Positions 11,135 through 22,019 are shown, counted from the first letter of the stretch. The stretch: 64,000 nt of DNA from Cynocephalus volans (GCF_027409185.1 NC_084462.1:181340071-181404070), one strand, 5' to 3'. Notes: generated by a model from the sequence alone, not told the origin. Translations and numbers: made by a program.

Positions 11135-12876
11135 TGTTGGGAAAATATAGGAAAATGGTCAGGGCCCCTCAGATGTTGAGAAACTTGCTGAGCATCTGAT
11201 GTAAATATGCACGTGCACCCAGATGTTCCTTGTTATTGTCTAATGTGGTTGCGTGTGTGCACCCAGGTGTTTTGGGTTATGGACTTAAGTATAAAGGACT
11301 AATGGCTCTGATGCAGGAACCTTATAGAGATGCTCCCTGTTGGGAAAATAGAAAAATTTTATCAGGGCCCCTAACCTCAGGTCCCGTTGGGGGTGGTGTG
11401 GAGCATTCTTTGTAAAGGAGTTGTGTGGGGGTGGAGTTAGTGCACATGTGTGGCACCACAGCTGGCTGCTGACTCTCTCGGACATCCACCATATGCCGCC
11501 ATGCTCTCCAACCTATGGCTCCAAGGACCTTTTGGCCAGTTACCTAGCTCATGGACTTGCATGTGAGGGGTCTGGTGACCTGGCCTGGCATGTGAAGGGT
11601 TTCTGACCCAGTCTGGACAATGGGCTTGAGGGGTCTGTGATCTCCACACTTAGCCCTATCTCTACAATTGGCCCAGTCAATGCAGGATCACAGCCAGGTA
11701 AAAGAGCCCAAGCATGACAATTGGTGACACTGGCAGGATTCTGACATTAGCCAGAGCCCTACAATTGGCATAGTTGGTGCATGATGACGGGCAGCTAAAA
11801 GAGCCCTACAATTGGCATAGTCTGCAACAGGATTCTGAGCAGGTACAGGAGCTGAAAGCCTTTGGAAGAAGGAGGAAATGTGGCTGTCCTTGAGCGTGTG
11901 GTGCCCACTGGCCAATTTTCTGCGACTAGAGCCTGGCTACTGCTCACTATGTTGCAAACTGATCAAGATTTGAAGCAGAAAGCAGAGTTCTTGGAAGTGC
12001 GGATAAACATCCTGGAGGATGACATGCAGTGACTGGCTCTCACACCAGGGAAGATGACCAACCCAGTGGTTCATGACTGAAAGGAGTTTTGCCTTTGGTC
12101 TCAGATGAGACTTTAGACTTTGGACTTTTAAGTTGGTGCTGGAGCAAGATAAGACTTTTGGGACTGGGATGGAATGTGTAATATGTGAATGTAAGGGTCA
12201 TCTATCCTTGCTAAGGGAATTTTGTGAAAGATAACATGTAGATTGTACAGCAAGAGACCCTGAAGGGGTGGATTGTTGGGAAAATAGAATAGTTTAATCA
12301 GGGCCCCCTCACCTTGGATCTAGTTGGGGGTGGTGGGGCACATTCTTTGTAAACGAGTTGTGTGTGGGTGGAGTTAGTGTGCATGCTCAACACTGGGCTT
12401 GGCTGGCAACTGCCTTAGGCATCCGTCATGCATGGCCATGCTCTCCAACCTATGGCTCCAAGGACCTTTTGGCTGGTTACCTAGCTCATAGACCTGCGTG
12501 TGAGGGGCCTGGTGACCCAGCCTGGCGTGTGAAGGGTTTGTGACCCAGTCTGTGAATGGGCTTGAGGGGTCTGTGAGCTCCAGACCTAGCCCTAGCTCGA
12601 CAGTTGGCCTAGTCAGTGCAGGATTATGGGCAAGTAAGAGAGCATGACAATTGGTGACATCGGCAGGATTCTGACATTAGCCAGAGCCCTACACTCTGGG
12701 AAGCCACTAGGGGCGGCTGATCCTAGCTCTGAATAAAGCCTATTATTTCTTCACCCACAGCTCCCAGGACCTTTTCCTACTACCTAGCTCATAGACCTGC
12801 GTGTGGAGGGTTTGTGACCCAGTCTGTACAATGGGCTCCAGGGGTCTGTGAGACCTAACCCTAGCTCAACAAGTAT
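11130..12876 (+). mobile_element. Solo ERVL-type LTR with a nested mini-provirus
   Basis: The whole block 11135-12871 is flanked by the perfect 5-bp duplication AGTAT (11130-11134 and 12872-12876) inside an L1 3' UTR. The outer LTR is split into 11135-11337 and 12694-12871; its TGTTGGGAAAATA start, TATAAAGGACTAA and GAATAAAGCC are LTR-like and resemble the LTRs of the provirus at 15948-21696. Between the halves is a second, complete LTR-internal-LTR element (11338-12693). Confidence 0.75.
11338..12693 (+). mobile_element. Nested mini-provirus (non-autonomous ERVL derivative)
   Basis: Two directly repeated LTRs, 11338-11763 and 12274-12693, both start TGTTGGGAAAATAGAA and end CAGAGCCCTACA. 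They enclose only 510 bases. The inside begins with a primer-binding-like ATTGGCATAGTTGG, keeps the leader seen in the larger provirus (including a hydrophobic-coding stretch near 11868-11960), lacks gag and pol, and ends with GAAGGGGTGGA, a polypurine tract, just before the right LTR. It has no coding capacity for replication proteins, so mobilisation in trans by a related ERVL is inferred. Confidence 0.7.
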
Positions 12877-13110
12877 GTATATTTTACCACAGTTTTTTAA
12901 GAAAGAAATATGCAGATTAAACAAGACTTCTGCTTTTTTTCTTTTCAGTAAAGGAAACTATTTTTAAAAGAACAAAACTGTTGTTGAACGCCTTATGTTC
13001 CTCTTAACTAAGGTTCATCCTGGGACTGGGGATCAGGAATCAGTGCTGCCGGGACTCCAGCACCACCACCATTACTATCACGAATGATAACGTTAACAAG
13101 AGAGACTAGT
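12877..13110 (+). repeat. L1M 3' end continuation and unrecognised sequence
   Basis: GTATGTATATTTTACCACAG directly continues the L1 3' end broken at 11134. The rest to 13110 is unrecognised. Confidence 0.5.
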
Positions 13111-15651
13111 GATTTTTTTTACTAATTTTCAATTGAAATATATTGATTTATGTTTCATGTGTGATGCTCTTAACAGAATACTTAGCGTATTCATCATTGC
13201 AAAACTTAATTTCTTTGTGACGTGAACATTTGATCTCTCACAGTCATTTGATAACATGCAGTAAATCATTGTCAATTATAGAATCCTGGGTCTACTGTAC
13301 ACCAGTAGAACATTTTGCTACCTAGCTGTAATTGTGTCCATTGACCAACCTCTCACTATCCCCCTCTCCTCTCACTTTTTGTGCTTCTAGTAACCGCAGT
13401 TCTTCTCTCTCCTTTTAACAGTTCAACTTATTATTAACTTGTTTTTGTTTCTGTTTTTAGCTTCCACGTATGAGTGAGAACATGTGGTCTTTCTCTTTCT
13501 GTGCCTGACTTATTTTGCTTACAATTTTCTCCAAGTTCATCCATGCTGCTACAAATGACAGAATTTCATAAGAATTTCATTCTTATGGCTGAGTAGTATT
13601 CCATTGTGTATATATACCACATTTTCCTCATCCTATCATCTGTCAATAGACATTTAGGTTGGTTCCATATCCTGACTACTGTGAGTAGAGCTGTAATAAA
13701 CATGGTATCCCTTAGACATGATAATTTCCATTCCTTTGGGCATATATCCAGTAGCAGGATTGTTGGGTCATATGGCAGTTCTATCTGTAGTTGTTTGATA
13801 AAACTCCATACTGCTTTCCATAGTGGATGCACTAATTTCAATCCCACCAACAATGTATAAAGGTTCCCCTTTCTGCACATCCTCACCAGCATTTGTTATT
13901 TTGTCTTTTTGATAATAGCCAGACTAACTGGAGTGAGATGATATCTCAAAGTGGTTTTGATTGGCATTTCCCTGATGATTAGTGGTGTTGAGCATTTTTT
14001 CGTATACCTGTTGGCCATTTGTATGTCTTCTTTTGAGAAATGTCTATTCACCTTCCTTGCCTTTTTTTTTTTTTTTAAAGATGACTGGTAAGGGGATCTT
14101 AACCCTTGACTTGGTGGTGTCAGCACCACACTCTCCAAGTGAGCTAACTGGCCATCCCTATATAGGGGTCCGAACCCATGGCCTTGGTGTTATAAGCAAC
14201 ACACTCTCCCAAGTGAGCCATGGGCCTGCCCCCCTTGCCCATTTTTGAATTAGATTATTTAGGTTGTTCTATTATGGAGTTGTTTCAGTTCCTTGTACAT
14301 TCTGTATATTAGTCCCTTGCCAGATGCATAGTTTGCAAATATTTTCTCCCATTCTGCAGGTTGTCTCTTTGCTCTGTTTGTTTCCTTTGCTGTGCAGAAG
14401 ATTTTTAGTTTGATAAAATCTCACTTTTGCTTTTGTTACCTGTGGTTTTGAGGTCATAATCATAAAATCTTTGCCTAGTCTTATGTCTTGGAGCATTTCC
14501 CCTGTGTTTTTAAATAGAATTTTTACAGTTTAGGTTTTACATTTAAGTCTTTAATCTATACTGAATTGATTTTTTTGTATATGGCGAGAGATAGGGGTCT
14601 AGTTCCATTCTTCCACGCATGGATGTCCAGTTTTTCCAGCACCTTTTATTGAAGAGGCTATTCATTCCCCAATGTATGTTTTTGGTGCCTTTGTCAAAGA
14701 TCAGTTGGCTGTAAGTACATGGATTTATTTCTGAGTTGTCTATTCTGTTCCATTGGTCCATGTGTCTGTTTTTATGCCAGTACCATGCTATTTTGATTAC
14801 TATAGTTTTGTGGTATAATTTGAAGCCAGGTAGTGTAATGCCTCCTATTTTTGCTCAGGTTTGCTTTGACTATTTGAGGTCTTTTGTTGTTCCATATGAG
14901 TGTTAGGATTTTTTTTTTTTTTTTCTATTTCCATGAAAAATGTCATTGGCATTTTGATGGGGATTGCATTGAATCTATAGATCACTTTGGGTAGTATGGT
15001 CATTTTCACAACATTAATTCTACCAAGCCATGAGCATGGAATGTCTTTCCATTTTCTTTTTGTATCCTCTTTAATTTCTTTCATCAGAGTTTTGTAGTTT
15101 TCGTTGTAGAGATCTTTCACTTCCTTGGTTAAATTTATTCTTTATTTTTTTAATTTGTTGGTATTTTATTTCTTTGGTAGCTGTTGTAAATCAGATTGCT
15201 TTCTTGGTACTTTTTCTGCTAGTTTGTTAGTGGTGTATAGAAATGCTACTGACTTTTGTATATTGATTATGTATCCTGCAACTTTAGTGAATATGTGTAT
15301 CAGTTCTAAGAGTTTTCTGGTGAAGTTTTTCTGTATATAAGATCATTTCATCTGCAAACAGACAATTTAACTTCCTCTTTTCCAATTTGGATGCCTTTTA
15401 TTCCTTTCTCTTGCCTAACTGCTCTGACTAGAACTTCCAGTACCATGTAAAATAGGAGTGCTGAGAGTAGGCATCTTTGTCTTGTTCCTGTTCTTAAAGG
15501 AAAAGCTTTCAGACTTTCCCTATTCAGGATGACATTAGTGGTGGGTTTATCATATGTAGCTTTTATTGTGTTGAGATATGTAAAGTAAGGCAAATCATAA
15601 CTAAGCCAAAAACGTTTCATTATTTTAGTTATACTAAGTATCCATTTATAT
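13110..15651 (-). mobile_element. L1 LINE, 5'-truncated, minus strand
   Basis: Read on the minus strand this is the 3' part of a mammalian L1 of L1MA/L1P type. 15348-15620 encodes part of the ORF2 reverse transcriptase ([19 protein letters not shown] and [12 protein letters not shown]-like words). 14845-15120 and 13566-13892 encode later ORF2 segments, including the YYSAI-containing C-terminus. 13110-13560 is the 3' UTR. Frames are broken by stops and frameshifts. A SINE interrupts it at 14062-14230. The left end of an old LTR truncates it at 15652. Confidence 0.85.
14062..14230 (-). mobile_element. Dimeric tRNA-Ile SINE (CYN-like) inside L1
   Basis: A T run (poly(A) in reverse) is followed by AAAGATGACTGGTAAGGGG and two tRNA-Ile-like monomers ending GGCCTGCCCC. 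Short flanking CCTTGCC duplications agree with retroposition into the L1. Confidence 0.8.
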
Positions 15652-15947
15652 TGTCGGAGCTAGGGCTCAGACCTTTCAAACCCATTGTACAGACTGGGTC
15701 CCCAGACCCATCACACGCAGGTCCATTCCAGGTAATTGGGGAAAGATTCCAGGAGCTGTTGGCAGATGACGCGAGCTCAGTCCTCAGCAGCAGCTTACAG
15801 CTCCGGCGGTGGTGGTGGCCTTGCAGAGGGTCCCAGGGGCGCTAGCAGCAGCAACAGCCTCCAGCAGCAGTAGTGGCTTCCCCATGGCCCCCACCCCAGG
15901 GGTGGCATCCCGGGGGTGGAGGGCACTGTGGATGAGAGCCACTCGTC
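15652..15947 (-). repeat. Older related LTR, outer left part
   Basis: It starts TGTCGGAGCTAGGGCTCAGACC, clearly related to the inner LTR start at 15948. It contains a GC-rich CAGCAG/GGCGGTGG trinucleotide-like segment at about 15775-15880. The remainder of this LTR reappears at 21702-21790 on the far side of the provirus. Confidence 0.65.
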
Positions 15948-16311
15948 TGTAAAGCTAGGGCTTACAGACCCCTCGAGTCTGTTGCACAGATTAGGTTACA
16001 AACCCTCCACACGCAGGTCTGCGAGCTAGGTAATAGAAAAAAAAGGTTCTGGGAGCCGTGGGTATAGAAAAATGAATGGGTTTTATTCAGATCTAGGAGC
16101 AACTGTACTAGTGACTTCTGAAAGTTCTGAGAAGCACTGTGGATCAGAGCTGTTAGCCTTTTATACTTAAGTCCACAACCCTGGACACCTGGGTGCCCAT
16201 ACACAACTTACATTAAGCAATAACAAGGAACACCTGAGGACATTTACAGCAACTGCTCAGCAAGATCCTGAACATCTGAGGGGTCCTGACATTTTCCTAT
16301 TTTTCCCAACA
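15948..16311 (-). repeat. 3' LTR of the provirus
   Basis: 364 bp, with TGTTGGGAAAAATAGG start and CTTTACA end on the minus strand. It carries a TTAAGTATAAAAGGC TATA region. It keeps about 24 bases (near 15989-16015) that are missing from the 5' LTR. Confidence 0.85.
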
Positions 16312-16637
16312 ATCCACCGCTTCAGGGTCCATCGCCGTACAATCTATGCATTCAGAATCTTCCACGGTGTTCCCTTAGCAAGGATAAGTGACCCTTACTT
16401 CATACAACCTATCGTCTGTCCAATATGCCTTCAGGCTTGTCCTGTGGTTTTGTTCTTTCAATTATTAGCCACACATGTCTGGTTAGTAGTCATCATTGGT
16501 ATGAAGTTGTGTATATTCGATAAGCCAACACATTGGTCACACGAATGTATGTCTGTATCCAGTTGACTCTGGTGCCCACAGCCAGAACACTATGGGTAAA
16601 AAGACAGAAGGGTCACTGGAACCAATAGGGGGAGTTC

Positions 16638-17880
16638 TCACCCCTCTGGTAATATACATGCCAATTTGCCATCCTGGGAAAGGACGGTTGCAGGAATAGG
16701 TATCTTACCTGGCTTATGATACCATACTTTATCTGCTAACACTGTTGGATCTGTAGGTTCTACATGTAACAGTATAGGGGAACTCATAATTGGCTGTAAT
16801 GATAATACAAATGTGCCCTTTGGAACAGAGCACTCATCTGTTCCAGGCCATGTTACCTTTACTCGAGGAGGCCAAGTACTTGTCACCCAAGGTGAAATTT
16901 GCAAGTCTTCTTCTAATCCTTTCCCTCAAGGCCCTATTAGGCCTACCCAGCACATATGGGGGGCTTCTATTCTCCAAGGCCATTCCCACTGTACTGTCTG
17001 TCCCTGTTGTAAACAGGTTGGGGCTGGTAAGAGAATATTTCCATTCTTGCCATATCCTGGCTTCAAAAGCTCATCTCTAGTAGTGACTTGCAGCTGTATA
17101 GGTGCTGCAGCCCTATGCAACAGGGCTTCCACTGGAGAGGTCCGTCCCTGTGGGGTCTCTCATTTAGAATCCTGACTATTGGCCATAACTGCTGTGTCCA
17201 CCCCTTTAGGGACGGGGGTTGGGCAGATAGCCTTAGCCCCTTTTTTAAAAGACCATCATATCGCTCAATCATCCCTGTTGCCTGGGGATGATATGGCACA
17301 TGTAACTTCCATTGAATGGACAACTGGGAATCCCACTTCTGAACCCCATGTCCAGTAAAGTGGGTTCCATTGTCACTGTCTATGACTGCATGCCGGCCAT
17401 ACATGGCTGTAAGGCTATTCATTGCCTTCACAGTGTTTACCTGGTCTGGGGCCTTACAAGGTCATACAAACAGGAAACCAATAGCTATATCAACAGCAGT
17501 GAAGATATATCTGAAATTCTCTGACCTTGGCAGTGGTCCAACAAAGTCCACTTGCCATTGAGTCAGGGGAACCCTTCCTCGAATTATTTGCCCATCTATA
17601 TGGAGTACCCACTGGGGTGTGGACTCTCTTGAGCACATAATGGACAAGCATGACAGGCATTTACTACATCTTCCCATTTTATAGGCGAGGCCCATCTTTG
17701 AGCCGCCATCCACATGGTTTTGCTGCCAGCATGCTGCATTCATCGATGTAACCACTGGGCTACATCAGTAGCTGGGGCTCTCTCCAGCCATCTCACCTTA
17801 GACAAGGCATCAGCTTCATCATTTCCTGGACTGCCTAGGGGAAAATATCCTGTGACATGAAAAAGGGTTACTTCTTTCTC
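16638..17880 (-). pseudogene. pol: Integrase remnant (provirus)
   Basis: The DDE core is visible: WQVDFVGPLPRSE (first Asp, about 17555), DSDNGTHFTG (second Asp, about 17375) and GMIERYDGLLKKG (Glu, about 17260). At least one stop lies between 17431 and 17462. The C-terminal part continues in another frame at 16638-16904 (WPPRVKVTWPGTDE and on to KLACILPEG). No dUTPase or env follows. Confidence 0.82.
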
Positions 17881-17919
17881 ATGCCCCAATTCCCATAACT
17901 CTTGCCACATGGCTTGTCC

Positions 17920-19592
17920 CTACAAGTGTTGGTGGCCTACCATCCACCGTTGATATTTCCAAGTAGAAATCCAAAGGGTTAAACCTTTGTGCACAGCCCA
18001 GCTATCAGTACAGATGGTTAATGGCCCAGGCTCGTTTTTTATTTCCGTCCAAACAGCTCTCAGTTCTGCCCATTGACTGCTTTGCCCTGTGCCATTTTCA
18101 TACCACATAGTATCTTTTAAGGGTTGCTGTCCATGATGCTGAGGGTCCCATGCTAGAGCCATCTGTATACCAAGCTTGCTCTGTGATAGGTCCCTGTCCC
18201 TCATGGAAAGGTGTAGCCTCCCCCTCCATGGGTAGGGGTTGTGTCAAAGGTTCCTCCACGACCTCTGCTGGGCCTAGCACAGCTTGCAACTCTTTGGACA
18301 GAGGACTCGTTGACACAGTGCTCCTTTGTTCTATATATGCTCCCCATTTAGACAGAGTGCGAGTCTGAGCTACACCTATTTTAGGGTTGGTTGCCCACGT
18401 GTGCAGCCAACCTAGTATGGGATATGTTGTCCTTACTAGGACTTTGGCAGTTCCTGTGATAGCTTCAGTGGCCATCAAGTCAGAATATACAGCTGCTAAC
18501 TGCTTTTCTATTAGGGTGTAGCGCACTTCAGCGCCCTTCCAGAGCTGAGACCAGAATCCTACAGGTGTTTGGAATTGGTCTTGTCTCTGCCACAAACCCC
18601 ATCCTAACCCCTCTTGGGTGATATTTATGTCTAATTCAAAAGGTTCAATGGGATCAGCCACTTGTAAAGTCTGCACTTGCTGTATTGCCCTTTTTGTAGC
18701 CCAGTAAGCCTGCTCTACTTCCTCACTCCAACCCCAGGGGGCTCCTTTCTTTGTTAATGCATACAATGGGCATGCCATTTAAGCCATATGGGGTACAAAA
18801 GCTCTCCAACACCCCGGAAGTCCCGAATATGTCTGTAGCTGAACTACAGTTGCAGATCTAGGGTTTGCCTGTATCTTGTCTATAATAGCTTCTGGGATGA
18901 CCCTCATCTTACCCGACCAGACCACCCCTAAGAATTTGACTGACAGCCCAGGCCCTTGTACTTTGGCTGTGTTTACAGCCCACCCACATTGTTCCAAATG
19001 GCTTAGCAGCGTTGGAGCTGCCTGGGTTAAATCTGTAAAAGAATCAGATGTTAACAGCATATCATCAATGTAGTGAAACATCATAACTGTGCTGGGCTTT
19101 GTCCATTTGGCTAGGTCCCCAGCCACTAAACCATGACAAAATGGTTGGGCTATGCAGATAACCTTGGGGCAATACTTGAAAGGTCCACTGTCTCCCTTCC
19201 CAGGTGAAGGCAAACTGATCTTGGATATCGGCTGAGATTGGAATAGAGAAGAAAGCATTTGCAAGGTCCAATACATAATGATAAGTTCCCAGCTGAGTCA
19301 TCAGCTGATCCATCAAGTGAACTGAAGGCACAGCTGCATGCAAAGGAGGCACTACTTTGTTTAGTTCTCGATAGTCTACAGTCATTCTCCAGGTACCACC
19401 AGGTTTTTTCACTGGCCGTACCGAAGCATTAAACTGGCTATGAACTGGATGAATAATGCCAACTTTTTCTAATTCAAATATAGTGGCACCTATCTCTGCA
19501 TGTCGTCCTGGTAGGTGATACTGCTTTACATTAACTACATATCTTGGCTGGGGTAGCACCTGTGGGTCATGTTTAGCATATCCCTGTAACAC
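17920..19592 (-). pseudogene. pol: Reverse transcriptase and RNase H remnant (provirus)
   Basis: 19065-19592 carries the RT fingers and palm (KPGGTWRMTVDYRELNKVV, DLANAFFSIPI, FQVLPQGYLHSP). After a frameshift between 19065 and 19276 the next frame has the catalytic box HYIDDMLLTSDS and FLGVVWSGKM. An in-frame stop at 18779-18781 precedes the connection region. The RNase H motif WYTDGSSM lies near 18125-18150, and a further frame change leads to the C-terminal RNase H part (17920-18204). The product is clearly non-functional. Confidence 0.85.
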
Positions 19593-19697
19593 AGGCTTTA
19601 TTGTCTGTATTCATAGCTAAAACTCTCCAACAGTTGCTTGCAGGTGCCAACCACAAAGTACATCCATACCCAAGATGTACTCAGCTACTGGGGATAT

Positions 19698-19907
19698 TTA
19701 TACAGTGTACACACAAGGAGGCAATCGTCCTGTGCTTAATGGCAGTGACACAGCTTTGACTTCAATAGTATGTCCTCCATATCCATCTATATGAATTGTG
19801 GCCCCTGGAAACTTATCTGGATTGCCATATATCAGGCTACATTCTGCACCTGTATCCACCAGTGCCAAAACACGCTGCACATTAGTCCTTGACCAATGTA
19901 TTGCCAA
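19698..19907 (-). pseudogene. pro: Retroviral aspartic protease remnant
   Basis: The frame contains LALVDTGAECSLIYG, the DTG active-site motif of retropepsins, followed by a GGHTIEVKAV segment. It is in the same frame as the RT start downstream but is separated from it by stops between 19593 and 19697. Confidence 0.75.
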
Positions 19908-19909
19908 TT

Positions 19910-20880
19910 CAACATGAGGCCTCCGGTTCTCTCCTGCCCCCAGAGGACAAGTACCTTGGCCTGCTCCCTAATCAAAATGGAACATTTCATCCACCTCCTC
20001 AGAAGCAATCAAAAAATCCTTTAAGTCCACCGAGTGCAATTTGCTACCTGTTTCTGGACATTTAGTGGAACGCTATTCAGGGCGTAATTGCTGCCACAAA
20101 GCAAACAGGACTGCATTTGGCTGCTGGTCAATTTTCTTCCTATCAACCCCTGCTGCAAGCAAGTCAAGCCACATCTGCTTATGGCTAGTCCTGCTTGGTC
20201 CCCTCAGGATAAGATCCTGATCATTTCTTAGGCGTTTGGTCTTAGCCACCTTTTGGACCCCTTTTACTTGTCTTTTCTCCTCTACTTCACCCAGGCTGGC
20301 TATCATGGTTGTTACCTCATGTATAGGACAAACAATGTATGGGGCCAGTATGGCCATCAGTGACCCAAAGGACATTGACGGGGCATTTTGCAGCACTAAG
20401 TCTCTCATGCTGCCTCTAAAATTTATCGTCCGGGCCACTGGTGTTCACATTAAACATGGACTGCCATGTCCCCAGCTCCCAAATTATTTGAACCAGGTCA
20501 GTATACATTTGCCATTTACTCACAGTCTTGGGCAGTTCTCCAGCATTTGCCCACATGGTTCAGGCAGCTGCACTCACCCATTCCATTAAGGAGTGATTAT
20601 ATGTCCCTTGTGCATATCTGCGGCTATTCTGCAGCCGCTGCCTCAGGGACTGGTGCATGGTAATGGAGGCCAATTTCTTCAACCCCTCACCAGAGCACAT
20701 CACACTGTTCGCCCCTAGGTCCCATAACCGCATCAGCCAAGCAGCCAGGGGCTCCCCCTGTTTCTGCCGGAACTATCTCCCTAAATCAACTAATTCAACC
20801 TGGGTATATGGGACATAGGTAGGGAATTCAGTCACCTGTAGATCACCCGCTGGTTGTCCACCTGGTCCTATAGGCTGCTC
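19910..20880 (-). pseudogene. gag: gag remnant (provirus)
   Basis: The minus strand encodes broken ERVL gag-like sequence. A stretch with QGEPLAAWLMRLWDLGA lies at about 20690-20770, upstream of KKLASITMHQSL (about 20650-20680), and a later part at 20073-20438 contains MWLDLLAAGVDRKKIDQQPN. An in-frame TAG at about 20773-20775 and frame changes break it. Confidence 0.6.
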
Positions 20881-20885
20881 GTGTT

Positions 20886-21302
20886 TCAGTTTCTGTTGCA
20901 CAACAGGTCATGCCTGGAGACGCAAAGTCTCCTCCAACTCACCACTGGGTTTGTTGTTCTTCCAGGTGTGAGAGGGAGGCGTGCCCAGTCACAGCACGTC
21001 ATCCTCCAGATTATCCGTGCTTCCAACTGCTCTGCTTTCTTCTTTAAATCTCGATCAGTTTGTATCATAGTGAGCAGTAGCCGGGCTCCAGTCAGCAGAA
21101 AAGTGGCCACCAGACACCATATACTCAAGGATAGCCACATTTCCTCCCCCACCCAAGGGGCTCTCCAAGGCCGCACTGCTTCATGGAGTGCCTGGTCTAT
21201 GCTGACTTGTAGTATAGTAAGCAGCAACCAGATCCCAGTCAGCAGGAAAGTGGCCAGAGGGCACAACATATTCAGGAGTAGCCACATTTCCTCACTCTCC
21301 AA
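20886..21302 (-). CDS. Leader reading frame with two hydrophobic segments (provirus), function unknown
   Basis: A 138-codon open frame lies between the primer binding site and gag. It contains two similar copies of a unit: GEEMWL or SEEMWL followed by a hydrophobic helix (MLCPLATFLLTGIWLLLTIL and then WCLVATFLLTGARLLLTM). The DNA shows the same: a tandem duplication of about 130 bases. The nested mini-provirus at 11338 carries one copy of the same stretch. It could be a small membrane protein, part of a gag leader, or a non-coding packaging region that happens to be open. I do not recognise a family. Confidence 0.4.
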   Translation of the reverse strand: MESEEMWLLLNMLCPLATFLLTGIWLLLTILQVSIDQALHEAVRPWRAPWVGEEMWLSLSIWCLVATFLLTGARLLLTMIQTDRDLKKKAEQLEARIIWRMTCCDWARLPLTPGRTTNPVVSWRRLCVSRHDLLCNRN

Positions 21303-21332
21303 GGGGCTTTTGGCTCCTGTACCGGCTCAGAT

Positions 21333-21350
21333 ATCCTGCTGACTACGCCA
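21333..21350 (-). other. Primer binding site, tRNA-Ser type
   Basis: Two bases after the 5' LTR the minus strand reads TGGCGTAGTCAGCAGGAT. This matches the complement of the 3' end of mammalian tRNA-Ser(AGA/TGA) at 17 of 18 positions. Serine priming is known for the class III HERV-S family. Confidence 0.75.
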
Positions 21351-21352
21351 AT

Positions 21353-21696
21353 TGTAAAGCTAGGGCTTACAGATCCCTCAAGTCTGTTGCACAGCAGGTC
21401 TGTAAGCTAGGTAATAGGGGGAAAAAAGGTTCTGGGAGCCGTAGGTACAGAAAAATGAATGGGTTTTATCCAGATCCAGGAGCAACTGTCCTAGGGGCTT
21501 CTCTGAGAGTTCTGAGAAGCACTGTGGATCAGAGCTGTTAGTCTTTTATACATAAGTCCATAACCCCAGACACCTGGGTGCCCATAGGCAACTTACATTA
21601 AGTAGTAACAAGGAACACCTGAGGATATTTACAGCAAATGCTCAGCAAGATTCTGAACATCTGAGGGTCCCTGACATTTTCCTATTTTTCCCAACA
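21353..21696 (-). repeat. 5' LTR of the provirus
   Basis: 344 bp, similar throughout to the 3' LTR (by eye roughly 90 percent) except for a ~24-base deletion between short CAG repeats. The U3 end is CCCAACA/TGTTGGG. Confidence 0.85.
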
Positions 21697-21790
21697 TCAT
21701 CCTTTATACTTAAGTCCATAACTCAGGACACCTGGGTGCACATGCACAATTACTTTAGACTATAACCAAGGAACACCTGAGCACATATGC
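21697..21790 (-). repeat. Older related LTR, outer right part
   Basis: TTATACTTAAGTCCATAACTC, ACACCTGGGTGCACATGCAC and AAGGAACACCTGAG match the U3-side half of the inner LTR, continuing the LTR begun at 15652. It loses similarity after about 21790, so its end is deleted. Confidence 0.65.
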
Positions 21791-22019
21791 CTACTTACAC
21801 CAAACCTATTTGGCCCCAGGAGCCCATTTTCAATGCAAGACCCCCCAGGCCCTTCAAGTTACTTTGCACAGCTGTCTGTACAGTGCTTGACAACATGCTT
21901 CTAAACACAGTGTCTTGCTGTGTATTCATCTCATGCACCAGAAATGGAAGTGCAGAGAGCTCAAATGGCTGTCCCACAGTCCCCTGCTCCACTTAGAAAA
22001 TAAATATTGAAGTGTTTTT

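Larger units (their letters stand above)
15948..21696 (-). mobile_element. Endogenous retrovirus, class III (ERVL/HERV-S-like), 5.75 kb, no env
   Basis: This is a full LTR-to-LTR provirus on the minus strand. The LTRs are 15948-16311 (3') and 21353-21696 (5'). The 5-bp flanks TCGTC and TCATC form a target duplication with one CpG-type change. Going 5' to 3' on the minus strand, it has a tRNA-Ser-type primer binding site, a leader with a hydrophobic frame, gag remnants, protease, RT/RNase H and integrase, then only about 330 bases before the 3' LTR. There is no env. The reverse transcriptase HYIDDMLL box and the integrase resemble ERVL. Many stops and frameshifts make it non-functional. It inserted into an older LTR of a related family. 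Confidence 0.88.

Noticed and set aside
13566-13892. 108-codon minus-strand frame as a gene
   Set aside because: It is the C-terminal part of L1 ORF2 with the YYSAI motif.
18098-18778. 226-codon minus-strand frame as a host gene
   Set aside because: It carries retroviral connection and RNase H motifs (WYTDGSS) and lies between proviral LTRs.
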